From Ruminococcaceae bacterium UBA7217 (lineage in GTDB: Bacteria > Bacillota > Clostridia > Oscillospirales > Acutalibacteraceae), in NCBI GenBank assembly GCA_002490425.1, contig DKTZ01000052.1:1-22309 (forward strand): a stretch of 22,309 bases of DNA. Direction: 5' to 3'. Below the pieces are notes generated by a model. That model did not search any database. It saw nothing but the letters and a program-made list of their open reading frames with translations, and had not been told where the DNA came from. A program made the position numbers and the translations under genes. Below are positions 17,839-22,309 of the stretch, in pieces (positions within the stretch are counted from its first letter, which is position 1; each line of letters starts with the position of its first letter).

Positions 17839-19365
17839 ATGTTTTGCCCAAATTGCGGACAGCAAAACGATGACAGTGCAATATTTTGTGCGAATTGCGG
17901 TGCACGTTTTGCAACAAATGATTTTTCGCAGGAAACGCAGATCCTTTCAGAAAATCCCTACGAAACCAATGCTGAATGCAGTTCGGAAACCGCTGTGTTA
18001 AATTCAGCAGAAAACGATTTCACATCCAACACTCAGGAACCTGTCGCACCTACTGCGGAGCAATACTATGCACCTCCGGCGTTTTCCGGCGGAGAGATTT
18101 CCCCTGTCCCCAAGAAAAAGATGAGCAAAGGCTTAAAGCTTGCTTTAATTGCTATCCCTGTTGTAATTGTTTTGGCAGTTGTAATAGGCGTAGGTTCATT
18201 TGCTGTTTCAAAGCTCAACAGCCCTCTCTTTAAAATAAGCAAGGGCTTTTCAAAGATTGTTAATTCAGGAAATGCCTACCATTATGACATTTCCTTTGAC
18301 GGCGGTTATAATGAATATAAAATTTCTGCCGACGCCAAAGTTGACCTCAAGGGCAAAAATATTGACTTAACAAACGGTAAAGTTTCAGCAGACGGTGAAG
18401 ATGTTACCTTTGAAGCTTTCCTTCACACAAACGATAAAGAATACGGCTTCATCGGTGAATTTGAAGGCGAAAAAGGAACTCTTTACAATGGCTATGCAGC
18501 TGAATACGAAGAAGGCGAATTAGACTACGCCACATTTTTATTTGACTATATGATTCAAAATACAGATGTGGACAAAGATGAGTTTAACGACGATTTATTT
18601 AACATTATTTCTCTTGCCTTTGATATTGCCAACGGCGATAAAACGGTAGAAGATACTGAGCCCGAAATAATTAAGTTTATTGAAAAATATTCAGGCGAAG
18701 AAATTGACCTAAATGAAACCGCTGTAAAAATTGATGAGAAGCTCATAAAGAAAACCGAAAAGGAGCTTAAAAAATGCCTTACCGACAAAAAATGGCTTGA
18801 AGAAAACCTTGGTTTAACCGTTTCAAAAGAAGGCAAAGCAAAGGTTTACTCATTTGATGTACCGATTGAAAAAGCAGTTAACGCTCTGTTTGATATTGTT
18901 GAACCGCTTTTAGAGGATTCATATAACAAAGCTATGGACAGTGCAAAAGACTCTGTTGACGAAGAATTTAATATCAGTTGGCCGGAATTCAGCGATATGT
19001 CAGATGATATTTTGAAACAGATTGAAGATATTGACGATGATTATAAGCTTTCAATCAATATTGAAATGGTAAAAAGTGAGCTTAGCGTAATTAAGGTTAA
19101 ACTTAAAGAAAAATACGGTAATTCGTATGATACTTTATTTGATTTAAAAGTTGAAATCTCAAAGGCTGAAGATTTCACCGCTCCGAAATCCGATGTTTAC
19201 AAGGAAAACCTTGACGAAGTAAAGCAAATGATTGAAGAGCAAAAAGACCTTTATAACAATTATTACGGCGATGATGAATATTATTACGACGGTTACGATT
19301 ACGACGATGACGGCAGTTATTACAATGGCTACGGTTACGGCGATAACAACAGCTATTACTTTTAA
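17839..19365 (+). CDS. Zinc-ribbon, single-pass membrane protein with tyrosine-rich tail
   Basis: A 508-residue protein of unknown function. Residues 1-22 form a zinc ribbon with Cys3, Cys6, Cys17 and Cys20 (CPNC, CANC). A low-complexity linker (25-93) leads to KKKMSKGLK and one membrane helix (about 99-124). The basic residues before the helix put the zinc ribbon inside the cell and residues 125-508 outside. The outer part is rich in acidic residues and lysine, with mixed beta and helical stretches. Residues 472-508 contain 14 Tyr among 37, with Asp, Gly and Asn and no basic residue. AAGGAG precedes the ATG; it has its own promoter and terminator, so it is a single-gene unit. Similar zinc-ribbon/TM proteins are common in clostridia; the tail is less usual. 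Confidence 0.85.
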   Translation: MFCPNCGQQNDDSAIFCANCGARFATNDFSQETQILSENPYETNAECSSETAVLNSAENDFTSNTQEPVAPTAEQYYAPPAFSGGEISPVPKKKMSKGLKLALIAIPVVIVLAVVIGVGSFAVSKLNSPLFKISKGFSKIVNSGNAYHYDISFDGGYNEYKISADAKVDLKGKNIDLTNGKVSADGEDVTFEAFLHTNDKEYGFIGEFEGEKGTLYNGYAAEYEEGELDYATFLFDYMIQNTDVDKDEFNDDLFNIISLAFDIANGDKTVEDTEPEIIKFIEKYSGEEIDLNETAVKIDEKLIKKTEKELKKCLTDKKWLEENLGLTVSKEGKAKVYSFDVPIEKAVNALFDIVEPLLEDSYNKAMDSAKDSVDEEFNISWPEFSDMSDDILKQIEDIDDDYKLSINIEMVKSELSVIKVKLKEKYGNSYDTLFDLKVEISKAEDFTAPKSDVYKENLDEVKQMIEEQKDLYNNYYGDDEYYYDGYDYDDDGSYYNGYGYGDNNSYYF

Positions 19366-19390
19366 TAATCAGTAAATCGTAAAGAATTAT

Positions 19391-19431
19391 AATGACCTCA
19401 AAAGGCAAAACGCTTTTTGGGGTCATTTTTT
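19391..19431 (+). terminator. Strong rho-independent terminator after the zinc-ribbon gene
   Basis: A 16-bp stem (19391-19406 with 19412-19427) containing two G-U pairs and a five-base loop AAAAC, followed by a T-run to 19431. It lies between convergent genes. Confidence 0.93.
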
Positions 19432-19473
19432 ACTGTTATCCGCTTTTACCGGTCTTATTAAATTTGCCGTCCG

Positions 19474-19767
19474 CTATTTTTCTGAGATAAACCGCTCAAC
19501 ACGCATTCTAAGATTATACTTTTTCCGAAGAGAAGCAATTGTCTCCATCATTTCGCTTTTGTGATGCAAATCAATTGCCGTTTGATTTTCCCATTCGTCA
19601 ATCAAAAGGACCGTGTCAGGGTCATCCATAGGGAAGAAATATTCGTACCTAAGGTTTCCTTCTTCCTGCCTAACCTTTTCTACTGTGCCGCTTTGCACCA
19701 TTTCCTCTGCAAATTTCCGTGCATTGCCACCCTCACCCGTATAATAAATATTAACTGTGATTTTCAT
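19474..19767 (-). CDS. ABM-fold monooxygenase-like protein (putative quinol monooxygenase)
   Basis: A 97-residue cytoplasmic protein resembling the antibiotic biosynthesis monooxygenase (ABM) family of small ferredoxin-like dimers, which includes YgiN-type quinol monooxygenases and haem-degrading IsdG. It has the order expected: a first strand (ITVNIYYTGE), a helix (NARKFAEEMVQ), a strand LRYEYFFPMDDPDTVLLIDEW, and LHHKSEMMETIASLRKKY with the His often seen before the last helix. AGGAGG stands seven bases before the ATG. It is transcribed alone, with its back to the YhhN-family gene. The substrate cannot be told from sequence. Confidence 0.82.
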   Translation of the reverse strand: MKITVNIYYTGEGGNARKFAEEMVQSGTVEKVRQEEGNLRYEYFFPMDDPDTVLLIDEWENQTAIDLHHKSEMMETIASLRKKYNLRMRVERFISEK

Positions 19768-19801
19768 ACCACAGCCTCCTGTTTACAATTTTTCCACTGT
19801 T

Positions 19802-19830
19802 ATTTTAACACACTTCAATAACAATAGCAA
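19802..19830 (-). promoter_or_regulatory. Probable promoter of the ABM-fold gene
   Basis: On the minus strand TTGCTA (19825-19830), 17 bases, TAAAAT (19802-19807); start expected near 19795, leaving a leader of about 28 bases. Confidence 0.55.
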
Positions 19831-19885
19831 CAAAACCGCAACACAATTTTTGTGCTGTTTGACATGGTAAAAATCAAATTACTCC

Positions 19886-19914
19886 TTGAAATCTTTTTTA
19901 TTGTGTGTTAAAAT
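19886..19914 (+). promoter_or_regulatory. Probable promoter of the YhhN-family gene
   Basis: TTGAAA (19886-19891), 17 bases, TAAAAT (19909-19914). The expected start, near 19921, coincides with the first base of a stable hairpin. Confidence 0.6.
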
Positions 19915-19920
19915 ATTAAC

Positions 19921-19960
19921 AAGCACGGAACAGAAAATTAAAAATCCGTGCTTTGTTTAT
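19921..19960 (+). promoter_or_regulatory. Terminator-like hairpin at the start of the yhhN leader
   Basis: AAGCACGGA (19921-19929) and TCCGTGCTT (19945-19953) form a perfect 9-bp stem with a 15-base A-rich loop, followed by TGTTTATTTT. It lies before the yhhN ribosome binding site. It may protect the 5' end, act as an attenuator, or stop transcripts entering from the left. Confidence 0.55.
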
Positions 19961-19986
19961 TTTGAGGGTTATTAAGAGGTAAAATT

Positions 19987-20697
19987 ATGATTTACGTTGC
20001 TGTTTATGCGCTTGCGGTATTGTCTGAGTTTTATTTTGTGCCGAAATTTCTAAAAGCCGCTTGGCCGAAAAGATGTATGAAATCACTTAAATACAAAATG
20101 ATTTGCTCTGCCCTTTTTATGCTCTCGGCTGTGTGCTGTCTGCTTTATTCTCGCAATTACACAGCGTTCTCAATATTTATGCTGTCGGGTCTTGTTTTCG
20201 GGCTTATCGGTGACTTACTTATACACTATCCTGTTGACAAAAACACCATAGCAACTCTCGGCGGCGCCTCATTCGGAATAGGTCACGTTTTTTACATTCT
20301 CGCCTTTTCCTCTGCAATAAAAAGAATAACCCCAGAAGAAAAAATATTTAATTACAAAGTTATAATCGTTACGCTTTGCATAGTGGCGGTCGGTGTAGTT
20401 ATTAAATTTGTCAAAAAAATCAAATTCGGAGCCTTCGCCTTCCCAGTTTTAGTCTATGCAATTGTAATTACGACAATGCTCACAACGGCGTATCAGCTTA
20501 CATCCCGTATGAATTTTAATGCAGGAGTGCTTTTCACGATTATGCTCGGCGCTGTTCTCTTCGTTTTGTCAGACGCCACAATAGCTCTGCTGATGTTCGG
20601 CGGAATGGAACGTAACCGACCGCTGAAGGTGTTTAATATAGTTACATATTTTCTCGGTCAGATTCTTCTCGGCACAAGCATTGTATTTGTGAAATAA
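19987..20697 (+). CDS. YhhN/lysoplasmalogenase-family membrane protein
   Basis: A 236-residue integral membrane protein with about eight hydrophobic segments (near 2-20, 38-55, 59-78, 90-107, 121-139, 145-165, 175-200, 212-235). It matches the YhhN (TMEM86) family: FGLIGDLLI with its acidic residue at the end of the third helix, FGIGHVFYILAF, VLFVLSDATIALLMF and a final TYFLGQILL. Animal TMEM86 members and some bacterial ones hydrolyse the vinyl-ether bond of lysoplasmalogens. Plasmalogens occur in many anaerobic clostridia, so that role is plausible but unproven here. AGAGGT lies at good spacing before the ATG. It converges on the next gene with a 13-base gap and no clear terminator between them. 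Confidence 0.85.
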   Translation: MIYVAVYALAVLSEFYFVPKFLKAAWPKRCMKSLKYKMICSALFMLSAVCCLLYSRNYTAFSIFMLSGLVFGLIGDLLIHYPVDKNTIATLGGASFGIGHVFYILAFSSAIKRITPEEKIFNYKVIIVTLCIVAVGVVIKFVKKIKFGAFAFPVLVYAIVITTMLTTAYQLTSRMNFNAGVLFTIMLGAVLFVLSDATIALLMFGGMERNRPLKVFNIVTYFLGQILLGTSIVFVK

Positions 20698-20710
20698 CCT
20701 AAAAGCAAAT

Positions 20711-21994
20711 TCAATTTTTGAAGATATCTATAATCCATTTCAGAATAGCTGTATTTATTCGTTCCAAATCCTTGTATTTATCGAATTTTCCGAAATATTC
20801 TATAAAAATAATCTGAATTGAATAAATCACATAAGGTATCGCCTGTTTTTCATCAATGGTCAACGGAAAAACAGAGTCATAACCCCAAACAGTTTTTTCC
20901 AATATTTCTAACCATATTTTTTTATCAATATCCGCATCTGTGAAGCATTCAGACAGTATTGATGTAGCAAAATAACAGATGTCAAAAACTCTTATATTTA
21001 TCTCGCTCAAATCGAAATCAAGAAAGCCGCTGAACTCTCCGTTATTGAAAAGAAGATTGGACGGGTTTATGTCACGGTGAATAACCTGTTTCGGCAAATC
21101 ATCATATTTCGCGCTGAAATTTTCAGTATAAGAGGTAATAAAATCATCGGGCAAATTAAGTCTATCTTTAATTCTACTAAAGGAAATATCATCCGTGTGG
21201 ATATAAATATCCGCACTTTCATATTCACATTCATTCAGCGTTTTCAATGCTTTATGAAGCTGTGCAATCTCTTTACCTATTTCATATGCCAAGTCAGTAT
21301 TGTTAAAAATATCAACACATTTTAACTGACTGCCTTTGATTCGTTCAGTCATAAAAAAGTACATTTCACCGCTTTGCACAAATCTTTCGCCGCCGATTGT
21401 TTTAATAATTTTGAATGCCTTAACATCAAATTTCGCCAACGATTCGGATATACTGATATTTCTCTTTACACTGCCCAAATTCACCGTAAATTTAATAATA
21501 TAATTGTCACCAACATAATATGAATTATCGTTCTGTCTGCCCGTGTTTTCACTATAAACATTTGATATTATTTCGTTTTGCAAGCCCCACTCGGCAAGCA
21601 ATTTTTGCACTCTGCTTTTAGAAATCGTAATCTTATCCTTCTGCAAGATGTTGATTTTATACGGCTTATTGCTTTTATGAGATTTAATAAATTCCGTAGG
21701 CGAGCAATTAAATTCGCTTTTAAAAGACTTGTAAAATCCCGCATAAGTTTCAAATCCGTAATCAAAAGCCGTTTCGCTTTTAGAACGTCCGTTTGCCATT
21801 TCAAAAACCGCATGCAAAAGCTTTCTGCGGTTAATATATTCACGGGGCGAAACTCCTACAAAAGTTTTAAACAGTCTGCAATAATGAACAGTGGAATACC
21901 CCGCCGCATCGCAAAGCTCGTCAACCGTCAGTTCTGCTTTCAAATTATCTTCAATATAATCAATACTTTTTTGAATTATCACACGGACGCTCAT
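20711..21994 (-). CDS. AraC-type regulator fused to an APH-like kinase domain
   Basis: A 427-residue two-domain protein. Residues 1-105 are a complete AraC/XylS DNA-binding domain with two helix-turn-helices: LTVDELCDAAGYSTVHYCRL and SKSETAFDYGFETYAGFYKS, ending FNCSPTEFI. Residues 120-427 look like an aminoglycoside/choline phosphotransferase fold: a possible ATP lysine Lys168 (NYIIKF), a helix Glu184, the hinge FFMTERIKG, the catalytic loop VIHRDINPSNLLF with Asp308 and Asn313, and the metal motif LDFD (Asp326, Asp328). All key kinase residues are present, so it may be active. The phosphorylated substrate, perhaps also the inducer, is unknown. GAGGAG lies seven bases before the ATG. I do not predict drug resistance from this alone. 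Confidence 0.87.
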   Translation of the reverse strand: MSVRVIIQKSIDYIEDNLKAELTVDELCDAAGYSTVHYCRLFKTFVGVSPREYINRRKLLHAVFEMANGRSKSETAFDYGFETYAGFYKSFKSEFNCSPTEFIKSHKSNKPYKINILQKDKITISKSRVQKLLAEWGLQNEIISNVYSENTGRQNDNSYYVGDNYIIKFTVNLGSVKRNISISESLAKFDVKAFKIIKTIGGERFVQSGEMYFFMTERIKGSQLKCVDIFNNTDLAYEIGKEIAQLHKALKTLNECEYESADIYIHTDDISFSRIKDRLNLPDDFITSYTENFSAKYDDLPKQVIHRDINPSNLLFNNGEFSGFLDFDLSEINIRVFDICYFATSILSECFTDADIDKKIWLEILEKTVWGYDSVFPLTIDEKQAIPYVIYSIQIIFIEYFGKFDKYKDLERINTAILKWIIDIFKN

Positions 21995-22309
21995 TTTTCT
22001 TCTCCTCGTATAAAAATAGTATCTCTTGGCAATGACAATATACGTTGTTTCTCACGCTGCCGAGAAATTAGTTCAACTTATTTTTATTTTGCTGAGTCAG
22101 GATACTCCTGATTAGCAAGAAAATACTTTTTACCTTTTTTATTTGCTTAAAACCGCGTCTTAACATCTGTTTTGTTATTACCGTTTTCACCGTTATTCAA
22201 TTAACAACCGTTTTTAACAAAAAATTTAACAGTTAGTCTTTTAAAATTTACTTGTAAGCTGATATTATAATAACATAATTTGCCGCAAATACATTTCCTA
22301 TTTTATCAA
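21995..22309. other. AT-rich intergenic end of the window, no gene seen
   Basis: No coding region can be supported here. It holds a dyad TTTCTC/GAGAAA (22048-22067) upstream of the AraC-kinase gene, which could be an operator. A hairpin built on TCAGGA/TCCTGA and TTGCT/AGCAA lies at 22089-22117, with a T-rich stretch to its right. Several ACCGTT and TTAACA words occur near 22178-22235. For the minus-strand gene I see -10-like boxes (TACTAT at 22016-22021, TATATT at 22037-22042) but no matching -35 box. Confidence 0.5.

Noticed and set aside
20711..21994. Calling the AraC-kinase fusion an aminoglycoside resistance gene
   Set aside because: The APH-like fold is shared by choline, homoserine and other small-molecule kinases; nothing in the sequence points to an aminoglycoside substrate.

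Overview
The window looks like chromosome of an endospore-forming, low-GC, Gram-positive bacterium, most likely a gut-type clostridium of the Ruminococcaceae/Oscillospiraceae kind. This is inferred from gene content and sequence character, not from a database search. The grounds are a spoIIAA-spoIIAB-sigF operon, strong GGAGG-type ribosome binding sites, sigma-A promoters close to TTGACA-N17-TATAAT, U-tailed hairpin terminators, an RNA polymerase beta' without the large proteobacterial trigger-loop insertion, and PadR/HAAS and DUF5696-like genes.

Left part (1-8970, all minus strand): the RNA polymerase and translation block, read from right to left. rpoB and rpoC share a perfect consensus promoter at 8941-8969 and end at a strong terminator (1354-1385). 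The str operon follows with its own promoter (1305-1334): rpsL (TTG start), rpsG (GTG start) and the first 55 codons of fusA, which runs off the left edge. The rplKAJL genes that normally precede rpoB are absent; the rpoB promoter is back to back with a beta-galactosidase promoter.

Middle (9000-15320, plus strand): a long GH2 beta-galactosidase (lacZ family) with no permease or regulator beside it and its own promoter and terminator. Next is the sporulation operon spoIIAA-spoIIAB-sigF, with overlapping genes that encode the partner-switching module controlling the first forespore sigma factor. Downstream are a roughly 88-bp MITE-like non-coding repeat and a terminator, then a PadR-type repressor with a HAAS-domain membrane protein.

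Right part (15400-22309): a large DUF5696-like lipoprotein whose promoter lies inside a perfect 12-bp inverted repeat; a zinc-ribbon, single-pass membrane protein with a tyrosine-rich C-terminal tail; a small ABM-fold monooxygenase (minus); a YhhN-family membrane protein (plus) with a hairpin at its predicted transcript start; and a minus-strand gene joining an AraC-type DNA-binding domain to an aminoglycoside-phosphotransferase-like kinase domain. The last 315 bases are AT-rich and hold no gene I can support.

The most unusual items are the AraC-kinase fusion, the inverted repeat around the lipoprotein promoter, the tyrosine-tailed zinc-ribbon protein and a LacZ that appears to lack two substrate-contact residues. 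I see no phage, insertion sequence with transposase, CRISPR array, tRNA or rRNA.
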